Below, piece after piece: positions 16,246 through 26,108 of a stretch of 26,128 nucleotides of DNA; the stretch's first letter is position 1, and each line of letters starts with the position of its first letter. This DNA comes from CALXSC01 sp964493475 (lineage in GTDB: Bacteria; Pseudomonadota; Alphaproteobacteria; Rickettsiales; UBA1997). The position numbers and the translations under genes were made by a program. The stretch covers positions 1-26,128 of the forward strand of contig CAZBNS010000014.1 of assembly GCA_964493475.1 (NCBI GenBank), in the 5' to 3' direction. The notes under the pieces are model-generated. The model searched no databases and was not told where the DNA came from. It saw only the letters and a program-made list of their open reading frames with translations.

Positions 16246-16541
16246 AGTTAAACAATAATGTTTTTTAAATTCATTTTTAATCTTTCAGCCGTTAAAATCT
16301 TCATAAGAAGCTCTTATTGAAAAATAAGGTTTAACTACAAACTGAACTTTTTGTTCATACCTTTTTTATCCAGTAGAGAAGAGGACATCACTAACTTTTT
16401 CTCAAGGGAATGATTTTTATGTATTTTTACTTAACTTTAGAAAATAAAATTGAAAGTTAAGTTCGTATACTGCCGAAGCCCTTGAAATATGGGGTTGAAA
16501 ATTGGTTGCGAAAATTATGAGAAAGTTTAGTTTTGGGTTTT
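16246..16541. repeat. Noncoding stretch with a perfect 10-bp inverted repeat
   Basis: I see no ORF here. acttaacttt (16429-16438) and aaagttaagt (16453-16462) are perfect inverted copies around a 14-nt A-rich loop, with no T run after them. A shorter symmetric stretch, ataagaagctcttat, lies near 16305-16319. Nothing marks a strong terminator for the kinase-like gene. Confidence 0.5.
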
Positions 16542-16651
16542 ATGGTGGTGGATAAATTAATACATTTCTAATTGCTCTCTTTTTATAACCAAAAGTAAAC
16601 GTATTTAAAAAGTTAGAAAAACAAAATGGTAAAGCGATATTATTTTCTAAC
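16542..16651 (+). repeat. 110-bp dispersed direct repeat, copy 2
   Basis: Partner of 11327-11436: same orientation, same length, 10 differences. It lies between the intact kinase-like gene and the decayed S-adenosylmethionine synthetase, so it marks the right edge of the intact part of the cluster. Confidence 0.9.
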
Positions 16652-16714
16652 CAAAAAATTCTTTTTTACTATTGATTTTTAAAAATTGTATTTTAGCCTA
16701 AGTGAAGCGATACA

Positions 16715-17593
16715 ATAAAAGTAATAATAAGTATATATATTTCAAAAAGAGATTTTTCAGACTTAGAATATGAATTTGTTGAGAGAAAGGGAGACGGACA
16801 TCCTGATACATTATCTGATAATTTAGCAGAGTTTTTATCATCAAACTATTCAAAATACACTAAAAAGAATTTTGGAGCAATTTTGCATCATAATTTTGAT
16901 AAAGTTGGCTTACTTGGGGTGCTTCTTATGTCAAGTTTGGAGATGGGAAATTAACAAAACCTATAAGAGTATTGCTTAATGGCAGAGCTTCAACAAAGTT
17001 TGGAGATACTGAAATTCCAGTAAAAGAAATGTTAATAAATTGGAGTAAAGAGTTTTTGTTATTTAAATTTCCAATGATAAATGTAGAGAAAGATTTGGAA
17101 TTTCATTATAATTTAAGTAATCAAAGCAGTCCAGGAAAAACAGATGAAAAAAATTCAGACAAAGGAACTAGAAAATATTGGTTTGAACCAAGAGGATTAT
17201 ATGATTTACAAGAATTAAAAAAGTTGGTTTCCAATGATACATCTATGGATGTTGAATTTAAAATATCGGAAAGAAATATTTTGGATATATTTAATTTAGA
17301 AACTCAAAGATGTCGTAACTGTATAATAAGAGATAGATTGTTAAAATTAATGAAATATAAAAAATTGACAACAGATGTTAATCAACCAACGAGTTCTTTT
17401 GTCTCAAGAATATGCAAACCATTAAAAAAGGTGGAAAGATCAATGATAAAAAGTCAAATAATAGAAGGTTTTGAAAGATTTATATGAAAAAAAGAAAATA
17501 TTTTTTTAGGTGGAGGTGGAGATAAAGAGATTAATTGGAAATGTTTTTTTATTTGAAAATTTAAATAGTTGTGTAAAAAAAATTAAATTATAA
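16715..17593 (+). pseudogene. Decayed archaeal-type S-adenosylmethionine synthetase
   Basis: The intact enzyme makes SAM from methionine and ATP. The frame beginning near 16715 reads FVERKGDGHPDTLSDNLAEF and FGAILHHNFDKVGLLG, signatures of the archaeal-type (not MetK-type) family. After a run of four Gs at 16915-16918 the frame must shift by one base to continue ASYVKFGDGKLTKPIRVLLN, then NGRASTKFGD. A later SNDTSMDVEF corresponds to the family's ANDTSxGVGF, with both glycines changed to acidic residues. The expected start codon position reads ATA (16715-16717), with no in-frame ATG. Further shifts are needed near 17460 and in a T7 run near 17544-17550 to reach the TAA at 17591-17593, which abuts the next ATG. 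The longest surviving frame is 16972-17487. Confidence 0.8.
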
Positions 17594-18106
17594 ATGAAAA
17601 AAATACTATTTGTAATATTAGATAATTTGGATTCAGGAAAAAGCCATATTACAAGGCTAAATTTAGAGATGGAGTTAATATCGAAAAATATTGATATTAA
17701 TGTAATTATTTTAAATAAAGATAATGGTTATAAACCAATAAACAACGTAACATTTTTTCATTATCCTATAAAGTTTATTGGTTGGGATTTACAGGATATA
17801 AGTATTTTAAGTGATTATTTAAATAAAAAAATAGATGAAATAAAACCAGAATTAGTAATTTTGTGTATAGAAATATGGGACTTGATTAAAGTTTTATATA
17901 ATCTTACAAAAATTAAAAATATACCGTTTGCTGTTATGTTGCACGCAATGCCTTTTCTTTGTGCCCCATTACATTGCTCTAATAATTTTTCTGATGATGT
18001 AAATAAATATCTGTTAAATAAAAATTTATTAGATTATAAAAAAGAGTATATTAAAAAGCATTTTATTGAGCTACAAAAAACTCTGAATAGTGGGAAATTC
18101 TTTTAA
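17594..18106 (+). pseudogene. Truncated glycosyltransferase (GT4-like N-terminal domain)
   Basis: 170 codons. The N-terminus (MKKILFVILDNL, then a Gly/Ser-containing loop and LNLEMELISKNIDINVIIL) and the middle (IKPELVILCIEIWDLIKVLY, then PFAVMLHAMPFL) match the acceptor-binding Rossmann domain of GT-B glycosyltransferases. The C-terminal donor-binding domain, normally another 180-200 residues, is missing, and no continuation is visible in the 85 bp before the convergent RTX gene. The ATG directly follows the stop of the decayed synthetase, so both once belonged to the same operon. It could still be expressed as a short protein, but it should lack transferase activity. Confidence 0.6.
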
Positions 18107-18108
18107 TT

Positions 18109-18128
18109 AAAGGCAATAATTCCTTTTT
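18109..18128 (+). terminator. Weak possible terminator after the truncated glycosyltransferase
   Basis: A 5-bp stem, aaagg (18109-18113) with ccttt (18122-18126), around an 8-nt loop, followed by two more Ts. It is very short and may be chance. I see no clear terminator for the convergent RTX gene in 18107-18191. Confidence 0.25.
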
Positions 18129-18191
18129 AAGATACAATCACAATATAATTTTCCTATCTAATCAGAGTTATGGACAGACCCAATATTCTAT

Positions 18192-21100
18192 CTAAAACCC
18201 AAAATCATCGCTCTTTAAATCAAACTCTCCAATCAATTTTATAGAAAAATCATTATCCCCATTTCTGATAATAGTATTTCCATTTTCATGATAATATCCG
18301 AGTGTAGAACCATCAGCACCTTCAAATGCTATACTGTCAAATCCAAGAGATGAATCAAATTCTATTATATCTTGTCCTTGTGTGAAGTCATAGATTGTAT
18401 CCATTGTAATAGAACTATTTACATCACTACTATCAATTCTACTGTCTTCTAGTGAATCAAATTGAAATATATCATTTCCATTACCTCCCCACATTTTATC
18501 AACTCCTTCTCCACCGTTTATAGTATCATCTCCGTCATAGCCTTTTAATATATCATTACCACTATCTCCATTTAATATATCATCACCTCTGCCACTTTGT
18601 ATATTATCATTTCCACTTCCACCATTTAATGTGTCATCTCCATCGTTAGACCAAAGAACATCATTGCCATTACCACCATTTAGTTCTACATTTCCATATG
18701 AGTATTTTAATGATGATAAATCTATAATATCGTTTCCATCTTCTCCATTTATGATTTCAATACTATTCAAGCGATTACCATTTGCACTTGGATTGTCTGT
18801 ATAATCATCATCTAGGAATATAGCGTCATTTCCACTAGTTAGATTTAATGTATCAGCTCCACTTCCACCATCAAATGCATCATCTGTTCTATTTAATCCA
18901 ATCAGTTCTAGTCTATCATTTGAATAAACATTCAGTGCAGTGTAATTGCTTTGTGTCCATGATGAATCTTGGTTATATTCTATGATATCATCTCCAGTTC
19001 CAGATCTTATGATATCCATTTCTCCAGAATTTCCTCTAAATATACCATCAATATCTTGAATATCAATTATATTGATTCTATCAAGTAAAGCTTGATTAGC
19101 TTCAATCTCTTTACTTACCATTAAATTAAATGAATTTGTTGCTTCTAGGTTTCCATCACTTGCTACAATATTCAAATCTAATAAACCAGCACTAATACTA
19201 TCATCTGCAGTTCCACTTAATATACCAGTATCTGAGTCAAATGTTAACCAACTTGGTAAATCACTACCGTCTGCCAATTTAACACTTAATTCAAGGCTAT
19301 CTCCATCTATGTCAGAGAAAGTAAAGTAATCATTCAAATTACATTCAAAATACTCACCTACAAAAGCTTCTTGTTCTGTAACATTACCAGATATTGTTGG
19401 TGCATCATTAACTGGATTTACATTAATATGAACAGTAGCCGTATTTGAAACAGCACCATCAGAGTCTATTATATTGTAAGTAAAGCTATCATTTCCATTG
19501 AAATTAGAATTTGGAGTATATGCAAAGCTTCCATCAGCATTAAGAACTACAACACCGAATGCTGCAGCAGCTACAATATTAATATTCTCTTTATTATATG
19601 ATGACAATTCATCTTCTATATCTGTATCATTGTTAAGAGCATTTATGATTACTGTAGAATCTTCATTTAAAGAAATACTATCATCTGTTGCAATAGGAGT
19701 ATCATTTACTGAATTAACTACTATACTAATTGATTTAGTAGTTTCTCCACCATTACCATCAGTTATTGTGTAAATTATAGTGTCAGTTCCATTGAAGTTT
19801 GCTGTTGGAACATATTGAATTACTTTATCTCCGTTTGTGTCTTCAATTATTGAAGCTGTTCCATGAGAACCATTTGATACTTCTTTTATTGTGAGGCTAT
19901 CACCATCAACATCAGAAGCATTTGCAAGAACATCTATTGTAATACTATTGTCTTCATCTGTTGTTGCGGTAGTTATTGTTGCTACTGGTACATCATTTAC
20001 AGAGTTTACAGTTATATTGACTGTTTTTGTAGTTTCTGCACCATTAGAATCTGAAATCGTAACTTCAAAAGAATCTGTTCCGTTAAAATCTTTATTTGGT
20101 GTATATAAAATTTTACCATCAATAATTTCTATAGTTCCGTTACTTACATTAGAAACTGAAACAATATTTATAGAGTCATTTTCTACATCTGTACTATTTG
20201 CTAATACATCAATTAATAGTGGATTATCTTCGTTTGTAGTAACTGAATCTAAATTAATAACTGGAGCGTCGTTTACACTATTTATTGTTAAATTAAAAGA
20301 ACCAACATCTTTTAGTTCACCATCTTTTACAATTATAAATGTGAAACTATCATTTCCATAGTAATTTGCATTTGGAGTATAAGTAATACTTCCATCATCG
20401 TTGATTTGAACTTCACCATTTTCAGCGTGTCCTACAGAGATATTATCAGAAGTAAGATTTAAACCTAAATCGGCATATTGATCTAAAATATTTAATACTA
20501 TATTTGAATCTTCATTTAAGTTAGATTCTTTAATTGTATTTATTGCTACTGGATCTTTTCCTTCTATATCAATATTAATACTTTGTTTTACTTCAACAGT
20601 TCCATCACTAATTATATATTCAAAAGTATCATGTCCATTTTCACCAGAATTTGGAGTGTAGACAATTTTTCCATCAATAATACTTGTTGTTCCTTTAGTT
20701 CCATTAGTTACAGAAACTAATGATATATTATCACCATCAGTATCATAACTTCCATTTACAACATCTATTGTTACTGAATTATCTTCCGTTGTATTTGCTT
20801 TTGTTATGATTGCAACTGGAGTATCATTTATTGAATTTACAGTTATATTTACTTTTGCTTCTTTTGTTATTCCATCAGAATCTGTAATCGAATAAGTAAA
20901 ATAATCATTTCCATTATAATTTTCATTTGGAGTATAAGTTATAGTTCCATCATTGTTTATAACTATATTTCCAAATACTGGTTGATCAACTATATTTATA
21001 TTGCTATAACCTAATACATCTTCTATATCACTATCATTCTCAAGAACATTTATAATGACTGAATTATCTTCATTTACAGAAGCACTGTCATCATTTACAA

Positions 21101-24100
21101 TAGGATCATCATTTACAGAATTTATATTAACTGTTAATGTTTTTGTAGTTTCACCACCATTACCATCACTTATTGTGTAAGTAATTGTATCAGTTCCATT
21201 ATAATTCTCATTTGGAGTATATTGAATTGTTTGATTACCATTCTCATCTTCAACTATTGTTGCTGTTCCATGAGAACCATTTGTTACTGATTTAATTGAA
21301 ATAATATCGCTATCAATATCACCAGCTCCAGCAAGAACATCTATTATTACATTTTCATCTTCATTTGTAGAAATAGAATCAATTGTAGCTACTGGATTAT
21401 CATTAACTGAAACTATTGTTAGTGTTATTGTTTTTTCTGTAACTCCACCATCAGAATCAATTATTGAATATGTAAAGCTATCACTTCCATAATAATTTGC
21501 ATTTGGTGTATAAGTAATTGTTCCATCAGCATTTTGAATAATCACTCCATGAACTGCATTTCCAACACTTTGAAGTGTTATAGAAGAGCTATCCAAATCA
21601 AAAGTTCCAGATAAAGGACTAAGAGTTATTGAATTATCTTCTTTTACAACAGCATTTTCAAGTGTAGCTATTGGCAGGTCATTTACAGAGTTTATATTAA
21701 TTGTTAAACTTTGAACTGTAATACCGCCTTTGCCATCTGATAATGTATAAGTAATATTATCAATACCATTCATATCAGAGTATGGAGTATAAACTAATTT
21801 ACCATTAATTAATTCAATACTTCCTTTATTTCCTTGAGTGAAAGATTGTATTGAGATAGTATCGTTTTCATCATCAGTAGCACCAGCAAGAACATCTATT
21901 GTAACAGTATTGTCTTCATCTGTTGTAGCAGTCGTAATTGTGGCGATTGGAGCGTCATTTACTGAATTAATTTTGATACTAACTGTTTTTGTAACTTCAC
22001 CACCATTTCCATCAGATATTGTATAAGTTATAGTGTCAGTTCCATAATAATTTGAATTTGGACTATATTGAATAACTTTATTTCCATTCACATCATCAAC
22101 TATTGTTACTGTTCCATGAGAACCATTTATTACCGAGTTAATTGAAAGTGTATCACCATCAACATCTGTTGCATTTGCAAGAACATCAAGAATTACTGAA
22201 TTGTCTTCATTCGTTATTGCGGTAGTTATCGTTGCAGTTGGAGCGTCATTTACAGAATTTACAGTTATAGTAATACTATTAGTACTTATGTTACCATAAA
22301 TATCTGACACAGTATAACTGATAGTATCAGTTCCATTAAAGTTTGTATTGGGTGTATATTCTATTTTATTATCAACAATCTCAACTGTTCCATTTGAAGA
22401 GTTAGATACATTAATTAGTGTAATATCACTATCTGGATTTAAATTTTTTATTTCAGAAACAACATCAATTTGAGTTTTAGTATCTTCATTGATTGTTGTT
22501 TCATAATTATCTATTGAATATAATTGATCCGATATAAAATTGAAATCACTTGCAGTTAGACTGTCTTTAGCTATATTTTCTACAATAATTTTTTGTCCAT
22601 TAGCAAGATATATTTCTGCATTGTAAAAAATAGGATCTCCAAATATTCTATATAATATTGAACTATATGAAAGCATTTCTTGTGCTGTAACATTTTCCAA
22701 AAATTTACGATCAGAATTTTCATAAGCAGAAGTTAATGTATATGTATATGTGTCTGGTTCTTTATAAAGTATTATTAATTCATCAAAAGAGTTTGCTAAT
22801 AAGTTACTGATTGAAATTTTATCTGTTCCATTTTCAAAATCAGTTATAACAGTTTTACCATTAGTAGTGGAATTTTCTCTTATTATAAATGTATCTTGTC
22901 CATTTCCTCCAGTTGATATAGCGGAATCTTTTGAGATTAATGTATCATCACCTTCACCTCCAAAAATAACATTATTTTCTCCAACAAGAATATCATTTCC
23001 AGTTGTTCCTGTTAGTTTAAATATAAAATTGTTTTCTGTTAAATCTGAAGCACTAACATTTTCTAAAACCAAATCATAGTTATTACCTAAACTTATTATA
23101 GAATTACCATTACCGTCATCAGAAATTACAAGATCTTCAAATGAATTTATGCTTGTATTTTGTAAATCTATTCTTTCATTTATATTATTAACTTCAAAAT
23201 CTTGAATTGTTATTGTGCTATCTTCTCCATCTGAGATAAAATATATATCATTACCTTCTCCACCTTTTACAGTAGCTGATGAATAATATCTTGTCGGACA
23301 ATAATCTGTAGCTATACCATCATCATCAAAAACATAACTCCATATATCAGTATAATAAAAATATAATTTATCATTTCCAGAACCTAAATCAATATTATCA
23401 TTTGTAGATGTATATATAATATCATCTCCATCACCAGCATTTACAATATTTGAAGTTTGAGTGCTATATTCAATAGCACTATTGCCATTAATTGACGAAT
23501 CAATGTCTAAAATAATTATATCATTACCAGCTCCACCATAAATGTAGCTATCTACAGTATCGCTAATTTTTATATAATCATTTCCGTTTCCACCATCTAT
23601 AATAGAGTCAGATGAACCAATAGACGATATTGTATCATCACCTTCTTCTCCATATAGTTCACGAGTACTTTTTATAAAACTATAAATTGTTGTACTGATT
23701 TCATCATTTCCATCTCCGGCATAAACAATATCATCACCAGTAGCTACATCAATATAATCATTGCCACCTTTTGCATATATAGTATCATTATCATTTAAAT
23801 TAAATTCATAATTAAGTAATGAGTCTGTATAAAATGCAGAATCTCCAGAATAAATTCTATCATCAAACTCACTTCCTTCTATATAATCACTACCGCCATA
23901 TGAATAAATAATTTGGCTAGAAGTATAATCTATGAAATTATCATCTATTGTATCATCACCAACAAGAACCGTCTTAATTTCAAAATTATCAGCTGTAATA
24001 CTACTGCTATCAACACCTTCAAGTAAAATTTCACTATCATCATATTTTATAAGTGTTCCTTCCGATGTAGAAGTAATATTCAAATCATCAAATGATGTTA

Positions 24101-26108
24101 TAGTGGCACTTTCTATTACTATTTTTTCATTAGTATTCGTATAATCAAAATCTTTTATTAGCATTGAATTACAAGAAACTAAATATTGAAATATAAATTT
24201 ATCAGAACCATTGCCACCATAAATTATATTGTTATTTGCATTACCTTTTAATGTTATTTCATCATCGCCTTCATCTCCATAAATAGCACTATTAGTGCCA
24301 TTGAAAGATATAATATCATTTCCATTATCTCCATGAATAGTAACTAAATTATAATAATCATATGAACCGCCTGTATTTAGAATATCATCACCATCACCAA
24401 GATGAATATTTGTTCCAAAATCTTCATTCAAATTGTAGTCATATAGATCTTCTATTTTATCGCTATTACTAGTAAAATATATATTATTTGCATATTGAGT
24501 ATCACCAACATGTACTGAAAGACCTTCAAAATTTCTTACATCAAGATCGCTAGAATCAACATTTTTCAAAATAATCTTTTGTGTATCAGAAAACTCTATT
24601 ATTGTATCATTTCCAGATTGAGTGATATTCAAATCTTCAAAATATACTATATCGCTATTATTATTTAGTATATCGGTTATATCTATAATTTCTTTCTTAC
24701 TTGCTACATCAAAATCTTCTATTGTTGTAATTAGTGTATCATTTTTTATTACAAAAATATCATAGCCATCATCACCGTTTAAAGTATCGTTACCTTGATT
24801 TGCTATTAATATATCAGTTCCATCACCACCATATAAAGTATCATTTCCTGCACCAGCTGTTATTAGATCAGAACTTTCATAGCCATAAATTGTATTATCT
24901 CCAGAATAAGTATCAATTATATTATCGTTGCCACTTGTTCCTTCAATCTTATAAAATGTAAAATTACCAGCATTTAATTGATCAGCTAATACATTTAAAA
25001 GTGTCATTGAAATATTTTCACCATTATTTGTGAAAGATATTATAGTATCATCTCCACTCTGTGAAACAGTTAAATTACTATATTCAAAAATATATTTAAA
25101 ATATTTTATATCAATAATTTCAGTAGATGGATCAAAATCTTCTATTATTATCTTGTTGTTTTTGATTATAAATGTATCAATACCGTTTTCACCAAATAAA
25201 ATATCATTATCATGTGCTGTGATTAATGTATCATCACCATCACCAGCATATATTGTCGTAGCTAAAGAGCTATTTCCAGTAATTGTATCATCACCAGCTA
25301 AACCATATAAGGTTTCTTCATAATTGCTTCCAGTAATTGTGTCATTGTTTTCAGTTCCGTATTTGTTGTCAAATAATAACATATTCAGTAAATTTAGGTC
25401 GGTATTGTAACTATAATAACTAAAATTTACCACTAAAACTGATTGTCCATTTCCTAGATTTAAAATTACACCATCTGTATTATTATAATAACTTACTTCA
25501 TTTAGGAAATTTTCATTATTAATTATTGAAGAATCAAAGCCTTTTAAGAAAATTTTATCATATTTATTTGTACTAAAAATTGTGTCAAATTCATCAGAAT
25601 TTTGCTCTATTATGTATTGATTTGCTTGATCGTGTCTTCCAAAGATAACATCATTACCTTTACCAGCATTAATGACTTTACTAGCAACTGTATTGTTTTC
25701 ATATGATCGTATCATGTCGTTACCATCAGTTCCAACGACATTGCTATCGGCTGAGCAAAAAATATTTGTACATTGACTTATATAATCAACACAATCTACA
25801 GGGAAATCTTTTATTGTTAAAGTTTGCGAATCTTCTAAATAAATAATGGTATCATTGCCATTCTGAACTTCTGTATAATTTCTGATATCATTATCTTCAA
25901 ATCCTACTAATTGTATTGATTCATACCATAGAAAATTATATATAATATCGTTATCGCCAGAATTCTTATCTATTTGAATAATATTAGAGCCACTACTTGT
26001 TAGATAATATATATCATTTCCTTCTCCACCATTTAAAATATCATGCCCCGTACTTCCTACAATAGTGTCATCGCTGTACAAGTCAACTAATTCGTTGACA
26101 AAAACCAC
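18192..26108 (-). CDS. Giant RTX / tandem-95 type I secreted surface protein
   Basis: 2638 residues, acidic, very rich in Asp, Asn and Ser, with no N-terminal signal peptide. Residues 1-1190 alternate RTX nonapeptide blocks (GGxGNDxL types) with a recurring beta-rich module. About 1202-2230 holds eleven roughly 94-residue cadherin-like tandem-95 repeats. About 2235-2332 is a He_PIG-like domain (SWLTFDSDTGILSGTADD). About 2469-2547 is the densest RTX block (GGSGNDNIQSGRGDDILNGD). The end (DFTQGQDIIEF ... DFGF) is a typical type I secretion C-terminus. The family binds calcium outside the cell and usually acts in adhesion or biofilm. No catalytic domain is visible, and no transporter or LapD/G-type genes are here. 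The start is uncertain: GTG at 26108 lacks a ribosome binding site and an in-frame TAA lies 9 bp upstream of it. It may be a 5'-truncated or frameshifted piece of a longer gene. Confidence 0.93.
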   Translation of the reverse strand: MVFVNELVDLYSDDTIVGSTGHDILNGGEGNDIYYLTSSGSNIIQIDKNSGDNDIIYNFLWYESIQLVGFEDNDIRNYTEVQNGNDTIIYLEDSQTLTIKDFPVDCVDYISQCTNIFCSADSNVVGTDGNDMIRSYENNTVASKVINAGKGNDVIFGRHDQANQYIIEQNSDEFDTIFSTNKYDKIFLKGFDSSIINNENFLNEVSYYNNTDGVILNLGNGQSVLVVNFSYYSYNTDLNLLNMLLFDNKYGTENNDTITGSNYEETLYGLAGDDTITGNSSLATTIYAGDGDDTLITAHDNDILFGENGIDTFIIKNNKIIIEDFDPSTEIIDIKYFKYIFEYSNLTVSQSGDDTIISFTNNGENISMTLLNVLADQLNAGNFTFYKIEGTSGNDNIIDTYSGDNTIYGYESSDLITAGAGNDTLYGGDGTDILIANQGNDTLNGDDGYDIFVIKNDTLITTIEDFDVASKKEIIDITDILNNNSDIVYFEDLNITQSGNDTIIEFSDTQKIILKNVDSSDLDVRNFEGLSVHVGDTQYANNIYFTSNSDKIEDLYDYNLNEDFGTNIHLGDGDDILNTGGSYDYYNLVTIHGDNGNDIISFNGTNSAIYGDEGDDEITLKGNANNNIIYGGNGSDKFIFQYLVSCNSMLIKDFDYTNTNEKIVIESATITSFDDLNITSTSEGTLIKYDDSEILLEGVDSSSITADNFEIKTVLVGDDTIDDNFIDYTSSQIIYSYGGSDYIEGSEFDDRIYSGDSAFYTDSLLNYEFNLNDNDTIYAKGGNDYIDVATGDDIVYAGDGNDEISTTIYSFIKSTRELYGEEGDDTISSIGSSDSIIDGGNGNDYIKISDTVDSYIYGGAGNDIIILDIDSSINGNSAIEYSTQTSNIVNAGDGDDIIYTSTNDNIDLGSGNDKLYFYYTDIWSYVFDDDGIATDYCPTRYYSSATVKGGEGNDIYFISDGEDSTITIQDFEVNNINERIDLQNTSINSFEDLVISDDGNGNSIISLGNNYDLVLENVSASDLTENNFIFKLTGTTGNDILVGENNVIFGGEGDDTLISKDSAISTGGNGQDTFIIRENSTTNGKTVITDFENGTDKISISNLLANSFDELIILYKEPDTYTYTLTSAYENSDRKFLENVTAQEMLSYSSILYRIFGDPIFYNAEIYLANGQKIIVENIAKDSLTASDFNFISDQLYSIDNYETTINEDTKTQIDVVSEIKNLNPDSDITLINVSNSSNGTVEIVDNKIEYTPNTNFNGTDTISYTVSDIYGNISTNSITITVNSVNDAPTATITTAITNEDNSVILDVLANATDVDGDTLSINSVINGSHGTVTIVDDVNGNKVIQYSPNSNYYGTDTITYTISDGNGGEVTKTVSIKINSVNDAPIATITTATTDEDNTVTIDVLAGATDDENDTISIQSFTQGNKGSIELINGKLVYTPYSDMNGIDNITYTLSDGKGGITVQSLTININSVNDLPIATLENAVVKEDNSITLSPLSGTFDLDSSSITLQSVGNAVHGVIIQNADGTITYTPNANYYGSDSFTYSIIDSDGGVTEKTITLTIVSVNDNPVATIDSISTNEDENVIIDVLAGAGDIDSDIISIKSVTNGSHGTATIVEDENGNQTIQYTPNENYNGTDTITYTISDGNGGETTKTLTVNINSVNDDPIVNDDSASVNEDNSVIINVLENDSDIEDVLGYSNINIVDQPVFGNIVINNDGTITYTPNENYNGNDYFTYSITDSDGITKEAKVNITVNSINDTPVAIITKANTTEDNSVTIDVVNGSYDTDGDNISLVSVTNGTKGTTSIIDGKIVYTPNSGENGHDTFEYIISDGTVEVKQSINIDIEGKDPVAINTIKESNLNEDSNIVLNILDQYADLGLNLTSDNISVGHAENGEVQINDDGSITYTPNANYYGNDSFTFIIVKDGELKDVGSFNLTINSVNDAPVINLDSVTTNEDNPLLIDVLANSTDVENDSINIVSVSNVSNGTIEIIDGKILYTPNKDFNGTDSFEVTISDSNGAETTKTVNITVNSVNDVPVATITTATTDEDNSITIDVLANASDVDGDSLTIKEVSNGSHGTASIIEDTNGDKVIQYVPTANFNGTDTIIYTITDGNGGETTKSISIVVNSVNDTPIATDDSISLNEDSTVIINALNNDTDIEDELSSYNKENINIVAAAAFGVVVLNADGSFAYTPNSNFNGNDSFTYNIIDSDGAVSNTATVHINVNPVNDAPTISGNVTEQEAFVGEYFECNLNDYFTFSDIDGDSLELSVKLADGSDLPSWLTFDSDTGILSGTADDSISAGLLDLNIVASDGNLEATNSFNLMVSKEIEANQALLDRINIIDIQDIDGIFRGNSGEMDIIRSGTGDDIIEYNQDSSWTQSNYTALNVYSNDRLELIGLNRTDDAFDGGSGADTLNLTSGNDAIFLDDDYTDNPSANGNRLNSIEIINGEDGNDIIDLSSLKYSYGNVELNGGNGNDVLWSNDGDDTLNGGSGNDNIQSGRGDDILNGDSGNDILKGYDGDDTINGGEGVDKMWGGNGNDIFQFDSLEDSRIDSSDVNSSITMDTIYDFTQGQDIIEFDSSLGFDSIAFEGADGSTLGYYHENGNTIIRNGDNDFSIKLIGEFDLKSDDFGF
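19400..22506 (-). repeat. Eleven tandem cadherin-like (tandem-95) coding repeats
   Basis: Within the RTX gene, about 1030 codons hold eleven units of about 94 residues. Each has NEDNSV..DVL near its start, a YTPN-x-NxNGTD-type core (eleven instances, with YSPN, YTPY and YVPT variants), SDGNGG or similar, and a VNSVNDAP-type linker. Some units are much closer to each other than average: those containing NGSHGT and DGNGGETTK recur nearly unchanged, which suggests recent duplication or gene conversion. Confidence 0.9.

Noticed and set aside
16471..16483. Possible further copy of the 49-bp repeat (cgaagccct)
   Set aside because: Only 9 bp match the reverse complement of the unit, which is too short to separate from chance.
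16715..17593. Sequencing errors as the full explanation for the broken SAM synthetase
   Set aside because: Two of the shifts are in homopolymers and could be errors, but the missing start codon and the Gly-to-acid changes in the NDTS motif cannot be explained that way.
19498..25323. Several plus-strand ORFs of 60-156 codons opposite the RTX gene
   Set aside because: They are mirror images of the highly repetitive minus-strand coding sequence, with Ser/Val/Ile-rich composition produced by that complement.
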